Below, in pieces: positions 17,473 through 24,883 of a stretch of DNA of 64,000 bases; positions within the stretch are counted from its first letter, which is position 1, and each line of letters begins with the position of its first letter. The notes beneath the pieces were generated by a model that had not been told where the DNA came from, did not search any database, and worked only from the letters and a program-made list of their open reading frames with translations. The position numbers were made by a program, and so were the translations under genes. This DNA is from Pseudomonas sp. JQ170C. Its GTDB lineage: Bacteria; Pseudomonadota; Gammaproteobacteria; Pseudomonadales; Pseudomonadaceae. Where the stretch lies: the NCBI RefSeq assembly GCF_035581345.1, contig NZ_CP141608.1, forward strand, positions 2,572,501-2,636,500. The letters are read 5' to 3'.

Positions 17473-17652
17473 ATGAACAGCCAAGTGGATGTAGAGCGTG
17501 CGCAAGACCTGGACAGGCGCATACGCGCCTATGAAGAACTGGAGAGGAGGGCGGACTGGCCCGGAGCGTTGACGGCGGTCGATTTCGTCGCGCTGACACT
17601 GCTGACGCTGGTGATGGTCGCCGGCGCTTATTTTCTGGGAGGCCATCCATGA
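17473..17652 (+). CDS. 59-residue single-span membrane protein coupled to NCS1 permease
   Basis: Small protein starting MNSQVDVERAQDLDRRIRAY. An acidic/basic amphipathic N-terminal half (about residues 1-34) is followed by one hydrophobic span (about 38-56, FVALTLLTLVMVAGAYFLG). GAGGTG sits 6 bases before the ATG at 17473, which is why I prefer it to the ATG at 17467. The TGA overlaps the permease ATG (ATGA, 17649-17652), so it is translationally coupled. Its place, size and topology recall the small accessory subunits made with some bacterial transporters. I do not recognise a named family. The gap to the aldehyde dehydrogenase is 97 bases. Confidence 0.72.
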   Translation: MNSQVDVERAQDLDRRIRAYEELERRADWPGALTAVDFVALTLLTLVMVAGAYFLGGHP

Positions 17653-19118
17653 GCCAGTCCAGAGAGCAGGAATTTCGCCTGGGCGCCGAACGTGGCGATA
17701 CGCCCTTGCTGCCCAGCGAGCGGGTGTGGGGCTTCTGGGGCTTTGCCTACGCCAACTCGGCGTTGGCGGTGGCCACCTGGGTGTTCCTGATCGGCGGCGC
17801 GACCGCGCTGTTCGTCGGACCTTTGCAGGGCATCAGTGCGATCGTCATCGGTAACATCATCGGCGTGATTCTCGCGGCATCGTCCACCTGCCTGCCGTGC
17901 GGCAAATACGGCGTCGAGCAATTCACCTACTTGCGCAGCATGTTCGGCCTCAACGGCAGCCGCCTGGTCTACATCCTGTCGGTGGTCGTGCTGACCATGG
18001 GCTGGCTGGCGGTGCTGGGGCTGATGTGCGGGCGGGCGCTGGACAACCTGGAGACCCTGGTGCAGCACAGCCAGCCCGACGGCGACGGCTGGCTGGTCAC
18101 AGGGGGCGCCTTGCTGGCCATCGGCCTCGCGGCGCTGGTCGCCATGCGTGGGCCCGACATGATCCGTCGCTTGAGCGCGGTGATCGCACCCAGCCTGATC
18201 CTGCTCATGCTGGCGCTGATGTATTTCATTTCCCAACGCTTCAGCTTCGCCGAACTGCTGGCCATGCCGCCGTTGCAGCCGCCCTTTGCCGATCAGCGCG
18301 TCAACTACATGATCGCGGTGGAAATCAATATCGCGGCCGGTTTCTCCTGGTGGCCCTACATCGGCAACCTGTCACGGTTGTGCAGCAACCAACGCACGGC
18401 GTTCTGGCCCAACCTGGTGGGCATCTTCGGCGCCGCCGCACTGGGCGAAACCGTCAGCCTGTTCGCCGCCTCCACCCTGGGCAGCAGCGACCCGACCACC
18501 TGGATGCGCCTGGCGGGGGGTGTGGGGTTCGGCGTGGTGGCGCTGGGGTTGATGGCGCTGGCCAACCTGACAGGCATGGTCAACATCCTCTACACGGCGG
18601 TCATCGGCCTGCGCCAATTGGCCGGGGAGCGCTTGCGCAGCGTGCGCTGGGGGGCATTGATCGGGTTGTTCTGCGTGATCCCGATCATCATCGTGCTGTG
18701 CTTTCCGGGCATCTACGACGGCTTCTTCATCTTCCTGGTCTGGACCTCTGCGCTGAACAGTGCGCTGGCGGGCATCGGCATCGCCGATTACTTCTTCCTG
18801 CGTCACCAGCGGGTGAACCTGCGCCATATCTATGCCGCGCAAGGCACGTCGCCCGTGCGTTTCTGCAAGGGGTTCAACCCTGTCGCGCTGGTGGCGCTGG
18901 TGGCGGGGTTCGCGATCTACGTGGTGGTGTTCAACCCACAGACGCTGGCCTACACCGACTTCTTCACCTTCGCTACCGCATCGCTGCCGTCCTGTCTGCT
19001 GGCGGGGCTGGTTCACTACGGGCTGACCCGGCTATTGGCAACGCGGCTGGGCTGGGGCGGCTACCCCAAGGGCAATGAACGCACCATCGAGGCCGCAGGC
19101 TTCGGCGCAAAGGACTAA
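17649..19118 (+). CDS. NCS1-family permease (purine/cytosine permease-like)
   Basis: 489-residue inner-membrane transporter with about 12 hydrophobic spans. NCS1 carriers import nucleobases, hydantoins, allantoin and related N-heterocycles by cation symport. The N-terminal [20 protein letters not shown], the first-helix GG ([11 protein letters not shown]) and [15 protein letters not shown] match the family. Its position in a ureohydrolase operon suggests a guanidino or ureido-like substrate. It overlaps the 59-residue membrane protein by four bases and precedes the GMC gene by four bases. Confidence 0.85.
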   Translation: MSQSREQEFRLGAERGDTPLLPSERVWGFWGFAYANSALAVATWVFLIGGATALFVGPLQGISAIVIGNIIGVILAASSTCLPCGKYGVEQFTYLRSMFGLNGSRLVYILSVVVLTMGWLAVLGLMCGRALDNLETLVQHSQPDGDGWLVTGGALLAIGLAALVAMRGPDMIRRLSAVIAPSLILLMLALMYFISQRFSFAELLAMPPLQPPFADQRVNYMIAVEINIAAGFSWWPYIGNLSRLCSNQRTAFWPNLVGIFGAAALGETVSLFAASTLGSSDPTTWMRLAGGVGFGVVALGLMALANLTGMVNILYTAVIGLRQLAGERLRSVRWGALIGLFCVIPIIIVLCFPGIYDGFFIFLVWTSALNSALAGIGIADYFFLRHQRVNLRHIYAAQGTSPVRFCKGFNPVALVALVAGFAIYVVVFNPQTLAYTDFFTFATASLPSCLLAGLVHYGLTRLLATRLGWGGYPKGNERTIEAAGFGAKD

Positions 19119-19122
19119 AACC

Positions 19123-20814
19123 ATGAACAAGCATTATGACTACATCATCATTGGTGCAGGCTCGGCTGGCTGCGTGCTGGCCAACCGCCTGACCGAGGAC
19201 GCCGGCACTTCGGTGCTGGTCCTGGAGTTCGGCGGCAGCGACCGCAGCGTGCTGATCCAGATGCCCAGCGCGTTCTCATTGCCGATGAACACCAAGAAGT
19301 ACAACTGGCGCTACGAGACCGTCGCCGAACCGCACCTGGACGGTCGACGCCTGCACTGCCCACGGGGCAAGGTGCTCGGCGGTTCCTCCTCGATCAACGG
19401 CCTGGTCTACATCCGTGGCCATGCCTGTGACTTCGACGAATGGGAAAGCCTGGGCGCGAAAAACTGGGGCTATCGAAATTGCCTGCCGTACTTCAAGCGC
19501 GCCGAGACCTTCAAGTTCGGTGGTGATGACTATCGCGGCAGCGCGGGGCCGCTGGCCACCAACAACGGCAACAACATGCAGAACCCGTTGTACGGCGCCT
19601 GGGTAGAGGCCGGTGCCGAGGCCGGCTACATCAAGACCGACGACTGCAATGGCTACATGCAGGAAGGCTTCGGGGCCATGCACATGACGGTGAAGGACGG
19701 TGTGCGCTGGTCCACCGCCAACGCCTACCTGCGCCCGGCCATGACCCGCCCCAACCTGACCGTCGTCACCCATGCGATGACCCGGCGCATCCTGCTCGAG
19801 GGCAAGCGTGCGGTGGGCGTGGAGTACGACGAAGGCGGCGTGACCCACAAGGTCTACTGCAACCGCGAGGTGCTGGTATCGTCCGGCCCGATCGGCTCGC
19901 CGCATCTGTTGCAGCGTTCGGGCATCGGCCCTCAAGCGGTGCTGGAAAAGGCCGGTATCGAGGTGCGCCACCACCTGCCGGGGGTCGGCGAAAACCTTCA
20001 GGACCATTCGGAAATCTACATCCAGTACGCCTGCAAGGAACCGGTCACGCTCAACGGCAAGATGAGCCTGCTGGGCAAGGCAATGATCGGCCTGCGCTGG
20101 TTGCTGTTCAAAGACGGCCTGGGTGCCAGCAACCACTTCGAGGCGGGCGGATTCATCCGCTCGTCCAAGGGCCTGCGTTGGCCGGACATCCAGTTCCACT
20201 TCCTGCCGGCGGCGATGCGCTACGACGGCGACAAACCATTCAAGGGGCATGGCTTCATGGTGCTGACCGGGCCCAACAAGCCCAAGAGCCGTGGCCATGT
20301 ACGGGCGCTGTCGGCGGACCCTTACCAGCACCCGGAAATCCGCTTCAACTACCTGGAGAGTGAAGAGGATCGCGAGGGCTTTCGCCGCTGCGTGCGCCTG
20401 ACCCGGGAAATCATCGCCCAACCGGCGATGGACCGCTTCCGCGGCGAAGAGCTGGCGCCGGGGCCGCAGGTGCAGACCGATGAACAGATCGATGCGTTCG
20501 TGCGCGCCAACATGGAAAGCACCATGCACCCCTGCGGTTCCTGCCGCATGGGCGAGGATGACATGGCGGTGGTCGACTCCTCACTGCGTGTCCGTGGCCT
20601 GCAGGGGCTGCGAGTGATCGACTCGTCGGTGTTCCCCAGCGAGCCCAACGGCAACCTCAACGCACCGACCATCATGCTCGCCGAACGTGCCGCCGACCTG
20701 GTGCGCGGGCGCGAGCCGCTGGCGCAGGCTGACGTGCCGGTTGGCCTGGTCGAGGGGTGGGAAGAGCAACAGCGCAGTGGTGCGCCCAAACGCAAAGTCC
20801 ATACGGTTCGATAG
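19123..20814 (+). CDS. GMC-family FAD-dependent alcohol dehydrogenase (choline dehydrogenase-like)
   Basis: 563-residue glucose-methanol-choline oxidoreductase. FAD-binding [13 protein letters not shown] is at the N terminus, the GMC signature [15 protein letters not shown] near residue 85, and the active-site block [10 protein letters not shown] in the last fifth. It oxidises a primary alcohol to the aldehyde, probably passing electrons to the respiratory chain. I chose the ATG at 19123 ([11 protein letters not shown], with AAAGGA upstream); an ATG at 19075 lies inside the permease. The linked aldehyde dehydrogenase suggests a two-step alcohol-to-acid oxidation. It could be mistaken for betA, but the ureohydrolase and NCS1 partners argue against simple choline oxidation. 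Last gene of the operon. Confidence 0.87.
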   Translation: MNKHYDYIIIGAGSAGCVLANRLTEDAGTSVLVLEFGGSDRSVLIQMPSAFSLPMNTKKYNWRYETVAEPHLDGRRLHCPRGKVLGGSSSINGLVYIRGHACDFDEWESLGAKNWGYRNCLPYFKRAETFKFGGDDYRGSAGPLATNNGNNMQNPLYGAWVEAGAEAGYIKTDDCNGYMQEGFGAMHMTVKDGVRWSTANAYLRPAMTRPNLTVVTHAMTRRILLEGKRAVGVEYDEGGVTHKVYCNREVLVSSGPIGSPHLLQRSGIGPQAVLEKAGIEVRHHLPGVGENLQDHSEIYIQYACKEPVTLNGKMSLLGKAMIGLRWLLFKDGLGASNHFEAGGFIRSSKGLRWPDIQFHFLPAAMRYDGDKPFKGHGFMVLTGPNKPKSRGHVRALSADPYQHPEIRFNYLESEEDREGFRRCVRLTREIIAQPAMDRFRGEELAPGPQVQTDEQIDAFVRANMESTMHPCGSCRMGEDDMAVVDSSLRVRGLQGLRVIDSSVFPSEPNGNLNAPTIMLAERAADLVRGREPLAQADVPVGLVEGWEEQQRSGAPKRKVHTVR

Positions 20815-20827
20815 GAACGGGCTTGAT

Positions 20828-20897
20828 GTGGGAGCGGGCTTGCCCCGCGATTGCGATCTGTCTGTCAGGTGGTCTCGCGGGGCAAGCCCGCTCCTAC
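20828..20897. repeat. paired REP element after the GMC gene
   Basis: GTGGGAGCGGGCTTGCCC (from 20828) and its near reverse complement ending GCAAGCCCGCTCCTAC (20897) form a long hairpin with a 23-base centre, directly after the operon's last gene. It may stabilise or end the transcript. It is the same REP type as in the blocks at 6081, 13033 and 27765. Confidence 0.82.
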
Positions 20898-20937
20898 AGC
20901 AAGCCCCACAGCAAAGCCAATCTTGGCTGCTGGCGTG

Positions 20938-21057
20938 CGGACTGAATGCGTTCCATTGGAACGAAACCGCTACAGCGGCCCCGCGCTCGGGGTTTACGAC
21001 GCTTTAACGCCGCTGGGGTGCCTGAATAACCACTTTTCTTGGAGCGACTTCATTACA
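20938..21057 (+). promoter_or_regulatory. three GcsR-like operators upstream of cycA
   Basis: Three 18-bp elements of the form xGGAxxG-N4-CRYTMCA: CGGACTG-AATG-CGTTCCA (20938-20955), TGGAACG-AAAC-CGCTACA (20957-20974) and TGGAGCG-ACTT-CATTACA (21040-21057). The first two start 19 bases apart and the third 102 bases after the first. This copies the layout in front of gcvH (19 and 100). The form matches the P. aeruginosa GcsR site TGTAACG-N4-CGTTCCG as I recall it. They lie 43-162 bases upstream of the -24 box, as expected for an enhancer-binding protein. Confidence 0.72.
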
Positions 21058-21098
21058 CCGAATAACGACAACACCGCCTGAAACCGCGCATTTTCGCT

Positions 21099-21114
21099 TG
21101 GCATAGACCTTGCT
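21099..21114 (+). promoter_or_regulatory. sigma-54 promoter of cycA
   Basis: TTGGCATAGACCTTGCT-type sequence with the invariant GG at 21100-21101 and GC at 21112-21113, exactly ten bases between. The consensus is TGGCAC-N5-TTGCW. It predicts a transcript start near 21125 and a 5' leader of about 75 bases. Confidence 0.8.
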
Positions 21115-21126
21115 CTTTCATGGGGA

Positions 21127-21145
21127 CTCAGCCGCACGGGCTGAG
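21127..21145 (+). other. short hairpin in the cycA leader
   Basis: CTCAGCC (21127-21133) and GGCTGAG (21139-21145) form a 7-bp stem with a 5-base loop right at the predicted 5' end of the cycA mRNA. It has no T run, so it is more likely a stabiliser than a terminator. Confidence 0.5.
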
Positions 21146-21198
21146 GTGTTTGAACTTGTGACGTTATAAAAACAATTAAACTAGCAAGGTAAAGCCTC

Positions 21199-22617
21199 AT
21201 GAAAAAAACAATACCGGGTCCGCCTGACGGCGAAGCGCACGAACTCCAACGCAATCTCTCCAACCGGCATATCCAGCTGATCGCCATCGGCGGCGCCATC
21301 GGCACTGGCCTGTTCATGGGCTCGGGCAAGACCATCAGCCTGGCAGGGCCCTCGATCATCTTTGTCTACATGGTCATCGGCTTCATGCTGTTCTTTGTCA
21401 TGCGGGCAATGGGCGAGTTGCTGCTGTCCAACCTCAAGTACAAGTCGTTCATCGACTTCTCCGCCGATCTCCTGGGCCCCTGGGCGGGCTTTTTCACCGG
21501 CTGGACCTACTGGTTTTGCTGGATCGTCACCGGCATTGCCGATGTCATCGCGATCTCCGCCTATTCACAATTCTGGTTCCCGGATATTGCGCAATGGTTG
21601 CCGGCGCTCAGTTGCGTGGGCCTGTTGCTGTCGCTCAACCTGATGACGGTGAAGATGTTCGGTGAACTGGAATTCTGGTTCGCCATGATCAAGATCGTGG
21701 CCATCTGCGCCCTGGTCTGCACCGGCCTTTACATGGTGGTCGCGGCCTATCAGTCGCCGGCTGGCAATGTCGCGTCGCTGACCAACCTCTGGAATGACGG
21801 CGGCATGTTTCCCCACGGCGCCATGGGCTTCTTCGCCGGTTTCCAGATCGCGATCTTTGCCTTTGCCGGGATCGAGCTGGTAGGTACCACGGCAGCAGAA
21901 ACCAAGAACCCCGAGCGCAACCTGCCCCGGGCGATCAATTCGATTCCGCTGCGCATCATCGTGTTCTATGTGTTTGCGTTGATCGCCATCATGGCGGTTA
22001 CGCCCTGGCGTGATGTCGTTGCCAACAAGAGCCCCTTTGTCGAGTTGTTTGTCCTGGCGGGCCTGCCGGCGGCGGCCGGGATCATCAACTTCGTGGTGCT
22101 CACCTCTGCCGCGTCCTCGGCCAACAGCGGCGTGTTTTCCACTAGCCGCATGCTCTACGGCCTGGCGGTGGATGGTGATGCGCCTGGCAAGTTCAAGGCC
22201 TTGTCCCGCCGTGCAGTGCCCTCCAACGGCCTGATCTTTTCCTGTATTTGCCTGTCAGCCGGGGCGCTGGTGATCTACCTGGTGCCGAACATGCTCGACG
22301 CCTTCACCCTGATCACTACGGTGTCGGCGATCCTGTTTATGTGCGTGTGGTCGATGATCCTGTTGTCGTACCTGGCGTATCGCAAGCAGCGGGAGCACCT
22401 GCATCGTGCCTCGAAATACCGGATGCCGGGTGGAGTCTTCATGAGCTGGACCTGCCTGGTGTTCTTCGCGGCCATGCTGGTGTTGCTGGCGCTGGAAGAT
22501 GACACCCGCCAGGCATTGGTCTTCGTGCCGGTGTGGTTTGTGATCCTCGGCCTTGCCTATCGCTCGATCCGCCAGAAAAAGATGGAGGGCGCGCAGTTGT
22601 CCTACGACGCGGACTGA
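21199..22617 (+). CDS. cycA: glycine / D-serine / D-alanine permease CycA
   Basis: 472-residue amino-acid transporter of the APC superfamily (AAT family), about 12 membrane spans. Long stretches match E. coli CycA as I recall it: NLSNRHIQLIAIGGAIGTGL, GPWAGFFTGWTYWFCWIV, GIELVGTTAAETKNPE and VLTSAASSANSGVFSTSRML. It imports glycine and small D-amino acids with protons. It lies just upstream of the glycine-cleavage regulator and operon, and has its own sigma-54 promoter with three GcsR-like sites. This strongly implies a glycine-catabolism role. GGTAAAG precedes the ATG at 21199. A strong hairpin follows at 22641. Confidence 0.92.
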   Translation: MKKTIPGPPDGEAHELQRNLSNRHIQLIAIGGAIGTGLFMGSGKTISLAGPSIIFVYMVIGFMLFFVMRAMGELLLSNLKYKSFIDFSADLLGPWAGFFTGWTYWFCWIVTGIADVIAISAYSQFWFPDIAQWLPALSCVGLLLSLNLMTVKMFGELEFWFAMIKIVAICALVCTGLYMVVAAYQSPAGNVASLTNLWNDGGMFPHGAMGFFAGFQIAIFAFAGIELVGTTAAETKNPERNLPRAINSIPLRIIVFYVFALIAIMAVTPWRDVVANKSPFVELFVLAGLPAAAGIINFVVLTSAASSANSGVFSTSRMLYGLAVDGDAPGKFKALSRRAVPSNGLIFSCICLSAGALVIYLVPNMLDAFTLITTVSAILFMCVWSMILLSYLAYRKQREHLHRASKYRMPGGVFMSWTCLVFFAAMLVLLALEDDTRQALVFVPVWFVILGLAYRSIRQKKMEGAQLSYDAD

Positions 22618-22640
22618 TCGCTACAGCCAGGTTTTCACTC

Positions 22641-22670
22641 GGGGGGACAGCACAAGCGGGCTGTCCCCCC
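22641..22670 (+). terminator. strong hairpin between cycA and gcsR
   Basis: GGGGGGACAGC (22641-22651) and GCTGTCCCCCC (22660-22670) form a perfect 11-bp stem with an 8-base loop. Only a weak T-rich tail (GTCGTCTTTG) follows. It probably terminates or attenuates cycA transcription before gcsR. Confidence 0.7.
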
Positions 22671-22698
22671 GTCGTCTTTGCACCACGAGGGAGTCGTC

Positions 22699-24228
22699 AT
22701 GCGCATCCACGTCACTTTCATCGACCGCGTTGGCATTACCCAGGAGATCCTGGCTTTGCTGGGCGCGCGAAACCTCAACCTGGACGCGGTGGAGATGATC
22801 CCGCCCAACGTCTATATCGATGCACCGGCGTTGTCACAGGCGGTGCTCGACGAGCTGAACGACGCCTTGCTGCGGGTGATCGGGGTCCAGGCGGTGGAGC
22901 TTGTGGATTTTCTCCCCGGCCAGCGCCGGCACCTGCAATTGGAGGCGTTGCTTGCGGCGATGAGCGATCCGGTACTGGCGGTGGACCCTTTTGGTCATGT
23001 GCTGCTGGCCAACCCCACGCTGGTCAGCCTGGTGGGCCGCGAGCCCGCCGGTGAGCCGTTGTCCTTGCTGTTCGCCGAATCCGATCTGGCACAGACCCTG
23101 ATTACCAAGGGCTTTCGCCTGCCCATGTGCGAGGTGAGCTTGCAGGGCCAGGCGCTGTTGCTTGAAGCCACGCCCATCAGTGGCGGGGCCGATGCCTTGG
23201 TCGGCGGCCTGCTGACCCTGTATCCGCCCAGCCGTATCGGTGAGCGCCTGGCGTCGCTGCTGCACGATCATGCCGAGGGGGTGCAGGCGCTGCTGGGCGA
23301 GTCGGCGCCGCTCAAGGAACTCAAGGCGCGCCTGCACAAAGTGGCGAGCCTGGAGGCGCCGCTGTTGATCCAGGGGGAAACCGGCACCGGCAAGGAGCTG
23401 GTGGCGCGAGCCTGCCATGCCTTGAGCGCGCGTCGCGATGCGTCCTTCCTGGCGTTGAACTGCGCGGCCTTGCCGGAGAGCCTGGCCGAGAGCGAATTGT
23501 TCGGCTATGCCGCGGGGGCGTTTACCGGCGCTCAGCGGGGCGGCAAGCCGGGCCTGCTGGAACTGGCCGACGGCGGCACGGTGTTCCTGGATGAGGTGGG
23601 CGAAATGTCGCCTTACCTGCAAGCCAAGCTGCTGCGCTTTCTCAGTGACGGCAGCTTTCGCCGGGTCGGTGGTGGTGGCGAGGTGCAGGTGAATGTACGG
23701 GTGGTCTGCGCCACGCACCGGAACCTGGAAAGCATGGTGGTCGAGGGCAGCTTTCGTGAAGACCTCTATTACCGCCTCAATGTGCTTAACGTGAGGGTGC
23801 CCCCGTTGCGCGAGCGCGGCCGGGACATTCTGATGCTGGCCGAGCATTTCCTGCGCCAGGCCTGCGCGCAGATCCAGCGCGCGCCGTGCCGCCTGGCCCT
23901 GGCGACCCATCCACTGCTGCTGGGCAACCACTGGGCGGGCAACGTTCGCCAGTTGCAGAACGTGATCTTCCGTGCCGCGGCCATCAGCGAAGGCGAGGTG
24001 ATCGACTGCGACGACCTGGAGCTGGCGGGTACGGCCCTGAACACCCTCCAGCCCGACACACCGCACGTCACCAGCCTGGAAGCCGCCGTGCAGGGCTTCG
24101 AGAAGTCGCTGCTGGAGACGATGTACGCAGCCTATCCCTCGACCCGGCTCCTGGCCGTGCGCCTGCAGACATCCCACACCGCCATCGGCCAGCGCTTGCG
24201 CAAGTACGGCATCGCCAGCCGGGTCTAG
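22699..24228 (+). CDS. gcsR: TyrR-like sigma-54 enhancer-binding regulator GcsR
   Basis: 509 residues with TyrR domain order: N-terminal ACT domain (about 1-75, [18 protein letters not shown]), a PAS-like region (about 80-185), a sigma-54 AAA+ domain (Walker A GETGTGKE, sigma-54 contact GAFTGA, Walker [13 protein letters not shown], arginine region [16 protein letters not shown]), and a C-terminal HTH ([24 protein letters not shown]). In P. aeruginosa GcsR senses glycine and activates gcvH2-gcvP2-glyA2-sdaA-gcvT2. The same gene order follows here. Unlike TyrR of E. coli it retains GAFTGA, so it can activate sigma-54 promoters. The ATG at 22699 has GAGGGAG upstream; in-frame codons before it lack one. 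Confidence 0.92.
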   Translation: MRIHVTFIDRVGITQEILALLGARNLNLDAVEMIPPNVYIDAPALSQAVLDELNDALLRVIGVQAVELVDFLPGQRRHLQLEALLAAMSDPVLAVDPFGHVLLANPTLVSLVGREPAGEPLSLLFAESDLAQTLITKGFRLPMCEVSLQGQALLLEATPISGGADALVGGLLTLYPPSRIGERLASLLHDHAEGVQALLGESAPLKELKARLHKVASLEAPLLIQGETGTGKELVARACHALSARRDASFLALNCAALPESLAESELFGYAAGAFTGAQRGGKPGLLELADGGTVFLDEVGEMSPYLQAKLLRFLSDGSFRRVGGGGEVQVNVRVVCATHRNLESMVVEGSFREDLYYRLNVLNVRVPPLRERGRDILMLAEHFLRQACAQIQRAPCRLALATHPLLLGNHWAGNVRQLQNVIFRAAAISEGEVIDCDDLELAGTALNTLQPDTPHVTSLEAAVQGFEKSLLETMYAAYPSTRLLAVRLQTSHTAIGQRLRKYGIASRV

Positions 24229-24236
24229 CCGCGGCC

Positions 24237-24354
24237 CGGATTGAATACGCTCCACTGGAGTGATTGTGCTCCAGCGGGGCGTGAGCCAAGGCTTCATTGG
24301 CCGACCCCGTGGGGGGACGCTGCCGGGCCGGTTAAACGGAGCGATTTCGCTCCA
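24237..24354 (+). promoter_or_regulatory. three GcsR-like operators upstream of gcvH
   Basis: CGGATTG-AATA-CGCTCCA (24237-24254), TGGAGTG-ATTG-TGCTCCA (24256-24273) and CGGAGCG-ATTT-CGCTCCA (24337-24354). The third contains a perfect dyad GGAGCGATTTCGCTCC with a 4-base centre. They lie 68-185 bases before the sigma-54 -24 element. Three tandem 18-bp GcsR sites are reported before gcvH2 of P. aeruginosa, as I recall. Confidence 0.8.
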
Positions 24355-24420
24355 GCACCCAGGCTGTGGATTCACTGCTTTTGTCGTTTAACTCATTGAA
24401 ATACATGAATATTTAATAGT

Positions 24421-24436
24421 TGGCATTGCCCTTGCT
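24421..24436 (+). promoter_or_regulatory. sigma-54 promoter of the gcvH-gcvP-glyA-sdaA-gcvT-lipA operon
   Basis: TGGCATTGCCCTTGCT with GG at 24422-24423 and GC at 24434-24435, ten bases apart, a good -24/-12 match. The predicted start is near 24447, giving a leader of about 45 bases. The preceding sequence is AT-rich (AAATACATGAATATTTAATA), suited to bending between the enhancer sites and the promoter. Confidence 0.85.
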
Positions 24437-24491
24437 CTTGTATCAATCAGTCCTGCACCAGGGCGCATCTGATAACAAGAGAGGAAGATCC

Positions 24492-24869
24492 ATGAGCACG
24501 CTGCGTTTTACTCCCGAACACGAATGGCTTCGCCTGGAATCGACCGGCGAACTGACCGTCGGCATCACCACCTACGCGCAGGAGGCCCTGGGTGATGTGG
24601 TGTTCGTACAGCTGCCGGAGCCGGGCGAGTACGGGGAGGGCAATGAGGTCGCGGTGCTGGAGTCGGTGAAGGCCGCCAGCAACATCAGCATGCCCCTGAG
24701 CGGGACCGTGGTGGCGGTCAACCAGGCCCTGGCGGATGACCCCGAGCTGGTCAATGCCTCGCCGATGCAGGATGGCTGGTTCTTCCGCATCCAGGTGGCC
24801 AACCTTGCCGACCTCGACACCTTGATGGACCAGGAAGGCTACGACCGCTTCCTGGCCGACAACGCCTGA
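24492..24869 (+). CDS. gcvH: glycine cleavage system H protein
   Basis: 125-residue lipoyl carrier that shuttles the aminomethyl group between the P, T and L proteins in the cytosol. The lipoylation site is the lysine in [12 protein letters not shown]. The start is [16 protein letters not shown], with GAGAGGAAG before the ATG at 24492. First gene of the GcsR-controlled operon; gcvP follows after 14 bases. By context this is the second, glycine-catabolic H protein (gcvH2 of P. aeruginosa nomenclature). Confidence 0.95.
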   Translation: MSTLRFTPEHEWLRLESTGELTVGITTYAQEALGDVVFVQLPEPGEYGEGNEVAVLESVKAASNISMPLSGTVVAVNQALADDPELVNASPMQDGWFFRIQVANLADLDTLMDQEGYDRFLADNA

Positions 24870-24883
24870 GTCAGGGGGCCGAC

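Noticed and set aside
19075..19122. Longer N terminus for the GMC dehydrogenase
   Set aside because: It lies within the permease gene and has no ribosome site; AAAGGA precedes the ATG at 19123, which gives the canonical FAD-motif start.
19123..20814. Identification as choline dehydrogenase betA
   Set aside because: Signature fits the GMC family in general, but betB/betI/choline transporters are absent and partners are a ureohydrolase and NCS1 permease.
24355..24491. Glycine riboswitch in the gcvH leader
   Set aside because: The leader after the sigma-54 start is only about 45 bases, too short for the aptamer, and regulation is explained by GcsR sites.
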